Origin: Candidatus Desulfofervidaceae bacterium
Lineage (GTDB): Bacteria; Desulfobacterota; Desulfofervidia; Desulfofervidales; Desulfofervidaceae
NCBI GenBank assembly: GCA_027064585.1
Contig: JAMOPI010000010.1
Span: 1-64,000, forward strand
DNA: 64,000 bases
Direction of reading: 5' to 3'
Below are positions 20,829 to 29,436 of the stretch, piece by piece; the stretch's first letter is position 1; each line of letters begins with the position of its first letter. Below the pieces are notes generated by a model. The model ran no database searches. It was given only the letters and a program-made list of their open reading frames with translations, and was not told the DNA's origin. The position numbers were made by a program, and so were the translations under genes.

Positions 20829-22970
20829 ATGGATCCAAAAGAAAGAAAAAGACGCAGGCGGGAAAGAATAATTATTTTAATCCTCATCCCGCTTATTACC
20901 TTCCTTATTTACCTAGAAGGTCATCTGTTTAAACTGGACATAAGCATAGAGCTTCCTAATAGTATCTTGTTTTTTACGCTTTTAAATATCAATATTATCC
21001 TTCTTCTCTTATTGATTTTCCTTGTCTTCCGTAATCTGGTTAAACTCATTGCCGAGCGAAGGAAGGGTATTATTGGAAGTAAGATTAGAACAAAGCTTGT
21101 TATTCTTTTCATCAGTCTGGCTATGTTACCTACACTGGCCCTGTTTAGTATTTCCGTAAAATTTGCCATGTCTACCTTTAATTACTGGGTAAACTTACGT
21201 ATGGAGAGGGCATTTGATCGGGCGATAGAGTTAGGAAAATTCTACTATGAACAAACGGCCCAAAAACTATTGGCTGCAGGCGAAGAAATAAAATCTTCCT
21301 TTATGCAAAACGGCCAATTAACCCTTGAGCCTAAGCAGAAAATAAATCTTCAGGATGTGGAGGTTGTCCAAATTTATGACAAAAATAATCACATTATTTG
21401 GACCCATACAGAAGGAAAACTTCAAGAATACTTAGAACATCTCAACTTACAAAAAGGCTTTGCTGAGGCCATAAAAAAGAAACAGCCCATTAACTCCGTA
21501 GAGTCATTACCCGCAGGGGATTTAGTTTATGCCATTTTTCCCCTCTTTTCTCAAAGTGCCTTTTTAGGTACCTTAGTGGTGGGGAAACTAATTCCAGCCC
21601 ATCTTGTCCAGCGGCTTGAAGAGATAAGAAAGAGCGCTGATGATTACAAACAAATGGCCTTCTTTATCAGACCCTTAAAGATGAGTATTTTCCTCATTTT
21701 TTCTATCATTACCCTGCTTGTCCTCTTTGCCGCTACCTGGATTGGCTTTCACCTAGCTAAGGTAATTACCGCTCCTATCCAGGCCTTAGCTGCGGCCACC
21801 CAGCAGGTGGCTAAGGGAGATCTGAATGTTCAGGTAGAGGTAGAGGCAAGTGACGAATTAGGTATGTTGGTAGATTCCTTTAACCGCATGATTATAGACC
21901 TAAGAAATGCCTATGAACAGTTAAGTCAACAAAAGACAGAGATAGAGAGAAGGCATAAATACATAGAAGCCTTACTTGAAAACATAAAAACTGGCGTTAT
22001 TTCTACTGACTCGCAGGGATATATTACTACCATTAACACGGCGGCCATCAATATTCTAGGAGAGGAGATTTTACAGTGTAAAGATAAACACCTTAACCGT
22101 TTGGCGCGGCTATCTCCAGAACTAAAAGAGACCTTTTTAGACTTGGCGCAGAAGGAAACACGAGAAAAACAAATTAGGCTAGTTTTAAACGGAAAACAAA
22201 TAAATCTTCTTATTAGCGGGGCAGTATTAAAGGATAAAAAAGGCCAATTGCTAGGGCATGTCTTTGTCTTTGAAGACATTACTGAATTAGAAAAGATGCA
22301 ACGTATGGCTGCTTGGCGGGAGGTGGCTAGGCGTATTGCCCATGAGATTAAAAATCCCCTTACTCCTATTCAGCTTTCGGCCCAGCGGCTGCGGCGACGC
22401 TACTTAGAAAAAATTAAAGATGAAGGGGTATTTGATGAATGCACGCAAATGATTATTAAACAAGTAGAAGAACTCAAGCATATGGTTAATGAGTTCTCCC
22501 AATTTGCCCGCTTACCTGCTATTAATCCAACACCTAATAACCTGGCGGTTGTTATAGAGGAGGCTGTATCTATTTATAAAAACGCCCATCCCCAAATTGA
22601 ATTTTCTTTTAAGACGATAAATTATCCGCCGGTCTTTGCCTTTGATAGAGAACAGATAAAGCGGGCCTTAATTAATCTGTTAGATAACGCCGTGGAGTCT
22701 ATAAAAGAAAAAGGGAAAGTTGAAGTAATCCTTTCTTATGATGAATCCCTTAAGATTGCCCGGATAGAAATCAAAGATACAGGCAAAGGTATTTCGCCAG
22801 AAATAAAGTCTTATCTTTTTGACCCCTATTTTTCTACTAAAAAAACGGGAACAGGATTAGGTCTGACCATTGTTCACCGGATTATCTCTGACCATCAAGG
22901 CTTTATCCGTGTAAAAGACAATCAACCTCAAGGGACTATCTTTATCATTGAACTTCCAGTGCGGGCGTGA
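20829..22970 (+). CDS. NtrY-like membrane sensor histidine kinase
   Basis: About 713 residues. A basic N-terminus (MDPKERKRRRRERII) is followed by about four membrane segments around a periplasmic part, then a HAMP region (ITAPIQALAAATQQVAKGDL), a PAS domain (YIEALLENIKTGVISTDSQG), the HisKA box RRIAHEIKNPLTPIQLSAQR with the phosphorylated His, and a HATPase with NLLDNAVESI, DTGKGISPE and GTGLGLTIV. The layout is that of NtrY, a kinase linked to nitrogen or redox control. The partner regulator is the next gene. The start lies 2 bases after DUF4390. Confidence 0.92.
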   Translation: MDPKERKRRRRERIIILILIPLITFLIYLEGHLFKLDISIELPNSILFFTLLNINIILLLLLIFLVFRNLVKLIAERRKGIIGSKIRTKLVILFISLAMLPTLALFSISVKFAMSTFNYWVNLRMERAFDRAIELGKFYYEQTAQKLLAAGEEIKSSFMQNGQLTLEPKQKINLQDVEVVQIYDKNNHIIWTHTEGKLQEYLEHLNLQKGFAEAIKKKQPINSVESLPAGDLVYAIFPLFSQSAFLGTLVVGKLIPAHLVQRLEEIRKSADDYKQMAFFIRPLKMSIFLIFSIITLLVLFAATWIGFHLAKVITAPIQALAAATQQVAKGDLNVQVEVEASDELGMLVDSFNRMIIDLRNAYEQLSQQKTEIERRHKYIEALLENIKTGVISTDSQGYITTINTAAINILGEEILQCKDKHLNRLARLSPELKETFLDLAQKETREKQIRLVLNGKQINLLISGAVLKDKKGQLLGHVFVFEDITELEKMQRMAAWREVARRIAHEIKNPLTPIQLSAQRLRRRYLEKIKDEGVFDECTQMIIKQVEELKHMVNEFSQFARLPAINPTPNNLAVVIEEAVSIYKNAHPQIEFSFKTINYPPVFAFDREQIKRALINLLDNAVESIKEKGKVEVILSYDESLKIARIEIKDTGKGISPEIKSYLFDPYFSTKKTGTGLGLTIVHRIISDHQGFIRVKDNQPQGTIFIIELPVRA

Positions 22971-22989
22971 TAATATTAAAATCATAGCT

Positions 22990-24339
22990 ATGTCTGCCCT
23001 AATTCTTGTCGTGGACGACGAAAAGAATATCTGTATGGCCCTAGAAGGTATTCTTTCCGATGAGGGCTATGAAGTCATTACGGCCTTAACGGCCAAGGAG
23101 GGGCTTAAAAAGATTGAGAAAGATCTTCCTGACCTTGTCCTTTTAGACATCTGGCTGCCAGATATTGATGGTTTAAAGGTTTTAAAAGAGATAAAAGGCC
23201 AATATCCCCAGCTACCGGTTATCATAATTTCTGGACATGGCAATGTAGAGACGGCCGTAAAGGCCATGAAACTGGGGGCCTATGACTTCATTGAAAAACC
23301 ACTTTCCTGGGAAAACACCATCCCTCCCGTAAAAAATGCTTTAAAGCTTTCGCGTTTGACCGAGGAAAATATTGCCCTAAGGCAAAAGATTCCATTTAAA
23401 TTTGAGCTTACAGGTAAAAGCCCCGCCATTCAAAGGGTAAAGGAGCAGATTAAAAGGGTTGCCCCTACCAAGGCCTCGGTGCTTATCCGAGGAGAAAATG
23501 GTACAGGTAAAGAACTGGTGGCAAGGGCCATTCATCACTACAGCCCCCGTGCCCAAGGTCCTTTTGTCGCTGTTAACTGTGCTGCCATTCCAGATGAGCT
23601 TATTGAGAGTGAACTCTTTGGTCACGAAAAGGGTGCCTTTACTGGGGCCAATACACGCAAAAAGGGCAAGTTTGAACTAGCGCATGGTGGCACGCTGTTT
23701 CTGGATGAAATTGGAGATATGAGCTTAAAGACACAGGCCAAGGTCCTGCGGGTCATTCAAGAACAGGTCTTTGAAAGGGTAGGCGGCACAAAGACCATAC
23801 AGGTGGATGTACGCATTGTGGCGGCAACAAATAAAAACCTAGAGGAAGAGATTGAAAAGGGTAATTTTCGGGCCGATCTTTATTATCGCCTCAATGTCGT
23901 GCCTATAGAAGTGCCGCCTTTAAGGGAAAGAAAGGAAGATATACCCCTTTTGATAGAGGAATTTTTAGAGGAATTTGCGGTAGAAACCCATTTGGGACGC
24001 AAGCGGGTTGCCCCTGATGCCTTAGCGCTTCTTATGCGTTATAACTGGCCAGGCAATGTCCGAGAGCTAAAAAACATGATTGAACGTTTAGTCATCATGA
24101 CCCCTGCTGAGGTCATTACGGCCAAAGATATTCCTCCACCTATCTCCACCTCTAAACAAAACGGCCTGGCTGAATTTTTTACCATTAACAACTTTAAAGA
24201 GGCAAGGGCCTTATTTGAAAGGGAATTTCTGCGCCGCAAGTTAGAAGAATGTAAGGGTAATATTAGTCTGATGGCACAGGTAATTGGCCTTGAGCGCAGT
24301 CACCTACACAAGAAGTTGAAGAGTTACGGGCTGCAGTAA
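22990..24339 (+). CDS. NtrC-family sigma-54-dependent response regulator
   Basis: About 450 residues. The receiver domain has Asp9/Asp10 and the phosphorylated Asp53 (LVLLDIWLPD). The central AAA+ domain has Walker A GENGTGKE, the sigma-54-contacting GAFTGA loop (HEKGAFTGANTR), Walker B LFLDEIGD and a YNWPGNVRELKN segment. The C-terminus is a Fis-type helix-turn-helix (NISLMAQVIGLERSHLHKKL). It would activate sigma-54 promoters when phosphorylated by the upstream kinase. I take the ATG at 22990 (MSALILVVDDEKN); the frame opens earlier inside the kinase gene. Its end overlaps the convergent Mut7-C gene by 77 bases. Confidence 0.94.
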   Translation: MSALILVVDDEKNICMALEGILSDEGYEVITALTAKEGLKKIEKDLPDLVLLDIWLPDIDGLKVLKEIKGQYPQLPVIIISGHGNVETAVKAMKLGAYDFIEKPLSWENTIPPVKNALKLSRLTEENIALRQKIPFKFELTGKSPAIQRVKEQIKRVAPTKASVLIRGENGTGKELVARAIHHYSPRAQGPFVAVNCAAIPDELIESELFGHEKGAFTGANTRKKGKFELAHGGTLFLDEIGDMSLKTQAKVLRVIQEQVFERVGGTKTIQVDVRIVAATNKNLEEEIEKGNFRADLYYRLNVVPIEVPPLRERKEDIPLLIEEFLEEFAVETHLGRKRVAPDALALLMRYNWPGNVRELKNMIERLVIMTPAEVITAKDIPPPISTSKQNGLAEFFTINNFKEARALFEREFLRRKLEECKGNISLMAQVIGLERSHLHKKLKSYGLQ

Positions 24340-24793
24340 AACATGCCTTTAGGCGAGCAAGCATCTTCTCTTTATGACTTCCTGGCCAATAAACCCTTTT
24401 ACATTGAGGACACTGCTTGAATGTTTGATAGGTATGAAGCACATATTCAGGCACAAGATTGGCTATTTCTTCTCTCCTTTTTTCTTCCAGTAAAGCATTA
24501 CATTTTAAACAGCGAGAACAAAAGCTACGGGGATCAAATTTTAAATCTAATTTTTTGATCACTTCACAAAGTTGGATAAATGGTTCATTGGCCGTAATAA
24601 AATAAACAGGCTTGTTGCGCAGGACTTTATAATTAAGCCAGGCCTGTCTTCGGGTTAAAAAGATATAACCCCTGTTTAGATATTCCTCTAAGACAAGTAG
24701 GTCCTTGACCTCTTTATATTCCACATCACATCCCAACAGCCGCAACCACTTGCTCAGCTTACCGAGCATGATGTCAACGAGAAAACGTGGCAT
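24263..24793 (-). CDS. Mut7-C RNase domain protein
   Basis: A 176-residue protein. It opens PRFLVDIMLGKLSKWLRLLG with Asp7, the typical start of the PIN-like Mut7-C domain (PF01927), and continues with IFLTRRQAWLN. A zinc ribbon follows: Cys-x2-Cys-x2-Cys in FCSRCLKCNALLE and FKQCPQCKRVYWPGSHKEKM. Mut7-C proteins are predicted ribonucleases of unknown targets. The last 25 or so residues (FTAARNSSTSCVGDCAQGQL) are encoded opposite the end of the NtrC gene and are not typical of the family, so the 3' end is a chance extension. Confidence 0.85.
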   Translation of the reverse strand: MPRFLVDIMLGKLSKWLRLLGCDVEYKEVKDLLVLEEYLNRGYIFLTRRQAWLNYKVLRNKPVYFITANEPFIQLCEVIKKLDLKFDPRSFCSRCLKCNALLEEKRREEIANLVPEYVLHTYQTFKQCPQCKRVYWPGSHKEKMLARLKACFTAARNSSTSCVGDCAQGQLPVPSD

Positions 24794-24810
24794 TTTTTAT
24801 CTCCAAACAA

Positions 24811-24844
24811 AAAACCCCCGGGATGGGGCAGTCCCAGGGGTTTT
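24811..24844 (-). terminator. Rho-independent terminator of the porin gene
   Basis: On the minus strand AAAACCCCTGGGA pairs with TCCCGGGGGTTTT (one mismatch) across an 8-base loop, followed by TTG and more T. It starts 24 bases after the porin stop codon. Confidence 0.85.
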
Positions 24845-24867
24845 AAGCTAAAATCTTTATAGTAAGA

Positions 24868-26199
24868 TTAGAAGTTGATCTGAATCTGATGCAAGAGGAC
24901 ATAGGCATCGTCGGATTCCTGCGTTCTTATAACGTTGCCACTGCTATTTACAGTATACTTGTCGAAGTAATCGCCAGCGGTAAAGTAGGCACCAACCACG
25001 GTATAAGAAAGGTTGTCAGTGATCTTATAGGTGCCAATCAAGTCAAATTCCCATCCCATGTTGTCAGCACCGGTGTTATGCCAGTTACCAGCACTATCTT
25101 GTACAGCCCTAGCCTCATCTGCCTGGATGTAACCAATAGCACCGGTTACACTTAAGTTTTCAATAGGAGAAGCAGTGGCATAGACCTTAAAGAAATAGCA
25201 GTTGGCTAACTGATGGGTATTTCTCCCATTCCATGGAGTTCCATCAGGAGCTAAAAGTTCTGGTCCAATTGGCAGTTCGCCGAAGATAACAAATGGGCTG
25301 AACCAGTAGGAGCTCTTGAATATCTTTGCCTTGCTAGCCCTATTCTTGTCATTTGCACTCTCACCATTCAAGAAAGCATATTCAATCCCTACCTTAGCAA
25401 TGTCTAAGTCATAGCTTGCTTGGAGGTCAAAACCATAAGAAGAAAGGTCTTTGCTTGCACTTACATTACCCCACTTATAGTCAAACTCAGCACTTACTGT
25501 CAATTTATCCAATACATACTTTAAGGCCTGGGAGGTGTAATAAACGTCTTTGTCCTCAGCTCCGCTACCAGGACCATGGACAAAACCGAACCAGGGGGAC
25601 CAGGTCAAGCCTTCAACCAAGTTGCTGAAACTTCCAAAGACAAAGTAGTGATCCAAATCATCTGTACTATCAGTAAGAGCGCCTTCATCCCACTTATCCA
25701 ATCCACAACCAAGGAAGTAGCCAGGCCGCTTGAACACGTATTTCACCCTGTTTCTGTTCATAGAAATGAGCATACCATTGCCCCAGAAGGCCCACTGCCG
25801 ACCAACCTGAAAGATACCAATAGGAGAATTGTACTTGAAATAGGCACGCTGGAAGACAATATCGTGGGCATTACCAGAAGTATCTCTGTCTGCTCCATAG
25901 TGCTGACTTAACACACCATCATAGCTGTCTTGATTGGCCAATGGGTTGAAATTCTCGTGGCCATTGTATCCCAAACCACTATCTGCCTGGATGAACATGG
26001 TTAAATCATCAGATACCTTTGCCGTAACCTCAAACCGCAGTCTGTTGTCATACCAGGAAAGATTAGTGTCTGGTTTACCAGGCTCATAATACACACCCCT
26101 TAAGCGATAACTACCACTAACATTCACATCTGCTAAAGCAGGCATGGCCATAGCTACAATTAAAGTTGCAGCTAAGACCCACATCCAGTACTTCTTCAT
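24868..26199 (-). CDS. Outer-membrane beta-barrel porin, substrate unknown
   Basis: A 443-residue protein with a clear signal peptide (MKKYWMWVLAATLIVAMAMP, cleaved near ALA-DV). The mature part has alternating short strands rich in Tyr, Trp and Gly (GSYRLRGVYYEP, WYDNRLRFEVTAKV, QADSGLGYNG, VQVGRQWAFWGNGM-like segments) and ends with HQIQINF, the C-terminal Phe signal for BamA recognition. This is the build of a 14-18-stranded porin. I cannot name the substrate. It stands alone with its own promoter and terminator, as expected for an abundant porin. Confidence 0.85.
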   Translation of the reverse strand: MKKYWMWVLAATLIVAMAMPALADVNVSGSYRLRGVYYEPGKPDTNLSWYDNRLRFEVTAKVSDDLTMFIQADSGLGYNGHENFNPLANQDSYDGVLSQHYGADRDTSGNAHDIVFQRAYFKYNSPIGIFQVGRQWAFWGNGMLISMNRNRVKYVFKRPGYFLGCGLDKWDEGALTDSTDDLDHYFVFGSFSNLVEGLTWSPWFGFVHGPGSGAEDKDVYYTSQALKYVLDKLTVSAEFDYKWGNVSASKDLSSYGFDLQASYDLDIAKVGIEYAFLNGESANDKNRASKAKIFKSSYWFSPFVIFGELPIGPELLAPDGTPWNGRNTHQLANCYFFKVYATASPIENLSVTGAIGYIQADEARAVQDSAGNWHNTGADNMGWEFDLIGTYKITDNLSYTVVGAYFTAGDYFDKYTVNSSGNVIRTQESDDAYVLLHQIQINF

Positions 26200-26336
26200 T
26201 TTCTCCCTCCTCTTTCATAATTTTTTCAATTGTTTAATTAAAACCACAACTAACAAATTCACCCTCTTTGTTCTCTTTCCCTCTTTCCCCTTATCACCCC
26301 CTTTCTACACAAATCAACCTTTTATATCGTGTGTCT

Positions 26337-26365
26337 TAATTAGCACTATGACCAGCAAATGTCAA
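26337..26365 (-). promoter_or_regulatory. Candidate promoter of the porin gene
   Basis: On the minus strand a perfect TTGACA (26365-26360) is 17 bases from TAATTA (26342-26337). The leader to the porin ATG would be about 130 bases. The -10 match is weak. Confidence 0.4.
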
Positions 26366-26383
26366 GACTTTTTTGGTCATTCC

Positions 26384-26412
26384 TTGACTTTGACCTTTAA
26401 TTTAAGTATACG
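26384..26412 (+). promoter_or_regulatory. Candidate promoter of the mannose-phosphate gene
   Basis: TTGACT (26384-26389), a 17-base spacer and TATACG (26407-26412). The ATG follows 31 bases later, with AAGGGA as ribosome binding site at about 26430. Confidence 0.5.
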
Positions 26413-26442
26413 TTTTAAAACTATGCTGCAAGGGAAATGGTT

Positions 26443-27834
26443 ATGAAGACAATTCTTTTAGCCGGAGGGAGTGGTACCAGGCTTTGGCCCTTATCTAGAA
26501 AAAACTATCCCAAGCAATTTTTGCGCTTAAAAAACAATCACTCCCTCCTGCAGGCAACGATTAAACGCTGTTTAAAATTTGTTTCGCCTAAAGATATGAT
26601 CATCATGACCAATAATGCCTATCGCTTTCATGTTCAGAGTGAGCTTAAGGAAATAGGCGTGGAGATAAAGAACATTGTCCTAGAACCCTTGGCCAAAAAT
26701 ACCGCCCCGGCCATTGCCTTGGCGATAAGTTATTGCTTGGATAAACTTGGGTGTGGATCAAAAGAGGTCCTATTTGTTTGTCCATCTGATCACATCATTT
26801 CTCCTGAAGATGAATTTGCTGCCTGTGTAAAACAAGCAGTAGAGGTGGCCAAAGAAGGTTATATTGTTACCTTTGGTGTGCGGCCCTATAAGCCAGAGAC
26901 AGGCTATGGGTATATAAAAAAGGGAGAGAGATTAGCTCAAAGTCAAGCCTATAAAGTAAAGGCCTTTGTGGAAAAGCCAGATTTAGAAACGGCACAGGGC
27001 TATCTTTTAGATGGAAATTATTTTTGGAATGCTGGTATCTTTACCTTTACGATAGAAACCATACTTAAAAATTTAGAAAAATACGCCCCGGAGATATTTA
27101 CTAAGTTAGATACATCTGACTTTACCGCTACCCTAGCCCATTTTGAAAAAATGCCAGAGATTTCTATTGATTATGCCGTTATGGAAAAGGCGGAAGACGT
27201 GGCCGTCTTTCCTTTAAACCTTGTTTGGTCAGATGTGGGGTCGTGGGATAGTGTGTATGATATTTCAGAAAAGGACGAAAAAGGAAATGTAAAAAAGGGT
27301 AATATTATTGAAGAGAATACCGAAAACAGTCTCATCATTGGTGATAAAAGAATTATTGCTACCATTGGCTTGAAAAATGCGCTTGTGATTGAGACCGATG
27401 ATGCCCTGCTTGTGGCCCAGAGGGGAAGGGCGCAAGAGGTAAAAAAGATTGTAGAAAGACTGAAGAAGCTTGGCAAAAAAGAGGCCGTTGAACACTTAAC
27501 GGCCTATCGCCCTTGGGGAAGTTATACCGTCCTAGAAGAAGGGCCAAGGTATAAGATTAAAAAGATCGTTGTCAATCAAGGGGCAAAGCTTTCTTTACAG
27601 ATGCATCACCACCGGAGTGAACACTGGGTTGTCGTAAGGGGCACAGCCAAGGTAACAATAGGGGAAAAGGAATACTTCATTCACGAAAACGAAAGCACTT
27701 ATGTGCCTAAATCCACTAAACACCGCCTTGAAAATCCAGGCAAGGTGCCGTTAGAAATTATTGAAATTCAAGTGGGTGAGTATGTAGAGGAAGACGATAT
27801 TGTCCGTTTTGTGGACGCCTATGGACGTAGTTGA
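26443..27834 (+). CDS. manC: Mannose-1-phosphate guanylyltransferase / mannose-6-phosphate isomerase
   Basis: A bifunctional enzyme of about 463 residues for GDP-mannose supply. The N-terminal nucleotidyltransferase has MKTILLAGGSGTRLWPLSRK, FVCPSDHIIS, FVEKPDLETAQ and NAGIFTF. The C-terminal type II isomerase cupin has RPWGSYTVLEEGPRYKIKKI, LQMHHHRSEHWVVVRGTAKV (metal-binding histidines) and YVPKSTKHRLENPG. GDP-mannose feeds lipopolysaccharide, exopolysaccharide or fucose pathways. The ATG at 26443 is chosen over GTG 26437 from the spacing to AAGGGA. Its end overlaps the convergent HepT-like gene by 16 bases. Confidence 0.95.
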   Translation: MKTILLAGGSGTRLWPLSRKNYPKQFLRLKNNHSLLQATIKRCLKFVSPKDMIIMTNNAYRFHVQSELKEIGVEIKNIVLEPLAKNTAPAIALAISYCLDKLGCGSKEVLFVCPSDHIISPEDEFAACVKQAVEVAKEGYIVTFGVRPYKPETGYGYIKKGERLAQSQAYKVKAFVEKPDLETAQGYLLDGNYFWNAGIFTFTIETILKNLEKYAPEIFTKLDTSDFTATLAHFEKMPEISIDYAVMEKAEDVAVFPLNLVWSDVGSWDSVYDISEKDEKGNVKKGNIIEENTENSLIIGDKRIIATIGLKNALVIETDDALLVAQRGRAQEVKKIVERLKKLGKKEAVEHLTAYRPWGSYTVLEEGPRYKIKKIVVNQGAKLSLQMHHHRSEHWVVVRGTAKVTIGEKEYFIHENESTYVPKSTKHRLENPGKVPLEIIEIQVGEYVEEDDIVRFVDAYGRS

Positions 27835-28265
27835 CCTAAGCTAGCTGTCCATTGTCTATAGGCCTCTTTTAAGGACAAAAGATTGGCCAAGACCTCCCGA
27901 CATATTTGGTATAATTTTTGAGGATCCATCTCTACCCCTTGTTCTATTTCCTGACAATAATGGGCCACCTTTTCTAACAACTTGGCCTCGTGGGCAAGCA
28001 TTACCCCATTTTCCGCCAGCCTAGTGGGTATTTCTTCATATTTGGCCACTTCTATGCCAAATTCTTCTTTTAAAATATAACGACCAAAGTCAAGTAGTCC
28101 TTCCAATGCCCGTCTTAAGGCCAGTTCAGCCATGCGTACCTTACGCCTATCTTGCGTGAAGGCCTCATAAGTTTCTAAAGGTAAGGCCTCTAACTCTTCT
28201 ATCCATTTCTTCAGCCAACCTAAACGGTTTTTTAAAATCCGCTTATTCATGTTTGCTAGAGTCAT
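27819..28265 (-). CDS. DUF86/HepT-like helical protein without a partner
   Basis: A 148-residue all-helical protein. RRALEGLLDFGRYILKEEFG and EEIPTRLAENGVMLAHEAKL follow the pattern of DUF86/HepT (HEPN-type) proteins. The usual RNxxxHxY-type RNase motif is not preserved; the matching place reads LEKVAHYCQEI. No MntA nucleotidyltransferase gene is adjacent. It has a perfect AGGAGGTG seven bases before the ATG at 28265, so it is expressed. It may be an inactive HEPN protein with another role. Confidence 0.55.
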   Translation of the reverse strand: MTLANMNKRILKNRLGWLKKWIEELEALPLETYEAFTQDRRKVRMAELALRRALEGLLDFGRYILKEEFGIEVAKYEEIPTRLAENGVMLAHEAKLLEKVAHYCQEIEQGVEMDPQKLYQICREVLANLLSLKEAYRQWTASLGQLRP

Positions 28266-28382
28266 TTTTTCACCTCCTCTACCTGCTAAGGCTAACCGCT
28301 GTAGGAAGATTTGTCAAATGCCCTTGCCTCTTTTTAAAAGAGAATTATTTCTAAAATTGACTACTGCTAAAGGAGGTAGAAG

Positions 28383-29435
28383 ATGCGGATTGCGCAAGTT
28401 TCACCCCTGCATGAGAGTGTTCCGCCCAAGCTTTATGGAGGTACAGAGCGGGTAGTTTCTTATTTAACCGAAGAGTTAGTAAAGATGGGACATGAGGTAA
28501 CGCTTTTTGCCAGTGCCGATTCGGTGACAAAGGCCCGCTTAATTGCCCCGTGTAAGCACTCCTTAAGACTTGATCCTCATTGCCAGGATCCTCTTTGTCA
28601 TCATATTCTCATGCTAGAAGAGGTCTTTAAACGTGCCGCCTTTTTTGACGTTATTCATTTTCACATTGATTACATTCACTTTCCTTTAGTTAGACGCTGT
28701 GAGACACCTTCTCTTACTACCTTACATGGCCGTTTAGATATTCCTGATCTAGTGCCCCTTTACCGCGAGTTTAAAGAGGTTCCTGTAGTATCCATATCCA
28801 ATGCCCAAAGGAGCCCGCTTCCCTGGCTTAACTGGCAGGGCACGGTTTATCATGGCTTGCCAGAGAATCTGTATAGCTTTCACAAACGGCCGGGCAAGTA
28901 TTTGGCCTTTATCGGCCGTATGTCTCCTGTTAAAAGGCCAGATCGGGCAATAGAGATTGCCGAACGGGTGGGCATGCCTTTAAAGATTGCGGCCAAGGTG
29001 GATGCGTCCGATAAGGAATACTTTGAACAGGTGATAAGACCCATGTTGAAGAGTTCACTGGTAGAATTTATCGGAGAGATTGGCGAAAAAGAAAAGGATG
29101 ACTTTTTAGGTAATGCCTACGCCCTGCTTTTCCCTGTGGACTGGCCAGAGCCATTTGGCCTGGTTATGATTGAGGCCCTGGCCTGTGGCACGCCGGTCAT
29201 TGCCTGGAATTGTGGGTCTGTCCCAGAGGTGATAGAGGACGGAAAGACGGGTTTTATTGTAGAAAGTATGGATGAGGCCGTAAGGGCAGTAGAAAAAATA
29301 GAAACGATAAGTCGTAAGGTCTGCCGTAAGACCTTTGAGGCCAGGTTTTCTGCCAGACGTATGGCCGAGGACTATTTGCGCGTCTATAGACGGTTGTTAA
29401 AAGAACAAGCAGAACCTTTGCTCAAGGCTGTGTAA
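28383..29435 (+). CDS. Glycosyltransferase family 4 protein
   Basis: A 350-residue GT-B enzyme. The N-terminus MRIAQVSPLHESVPPKLYGG has the GGxE loop (YGGTERVVSYL) typical of GT4 enzymes. The C-terminal donor-binding domain shows YLAFIGRMSPVKRPDRAIEI and the EX7E motif in EPFGLVMIEALACGTPVIAW. AAAGGAGG lies 7 bases before the ATG. The next gene, a glucoamylase/debranching-type hydrolase, starts 2 bases after its stop, so the pair acts in the same alpha-glucan or glycoside pathway. The sugar is not known. Confidence 0.9.
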   Translation: MRIAQVSPLHESVPPKLYGGTERVVSYLTEELVKMGHEVTLFASADSVTKARLIAPCKHSLRLDPHCQDPLCHHILMLEEVFKRAAFFDVIHFHIDYIHFPLVRRCETPSLTTLHGRLDIPDLVPLYREFKEVPVVSISNAQRSPLPWLNWQGTVYHGLPENLYSFHKRPGKYLAFIGRMSPVKRPDRAIEIAERVGMPLKIAAKVDASDKEYFEQVIRPMLKSSLVEFIGEIGEKEKDDFLGNAYALLFPVDWPEPFGLVMIEALACGTPVIAWNCGSVPEVIEDGKTGFIVESMDEAVRAVEKIETISRKVCRKTFEARFSARRMAEDYLRVYRRLLKEQAEPLLKAV

Positions 29436-29436
29436 A

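Noticed and set aside
24889-25911. Several open frames opposite the porin gene
   Set aside because: They lie within a well-supported outer-membrane protein gene and have low-complexity, non-family sequence.
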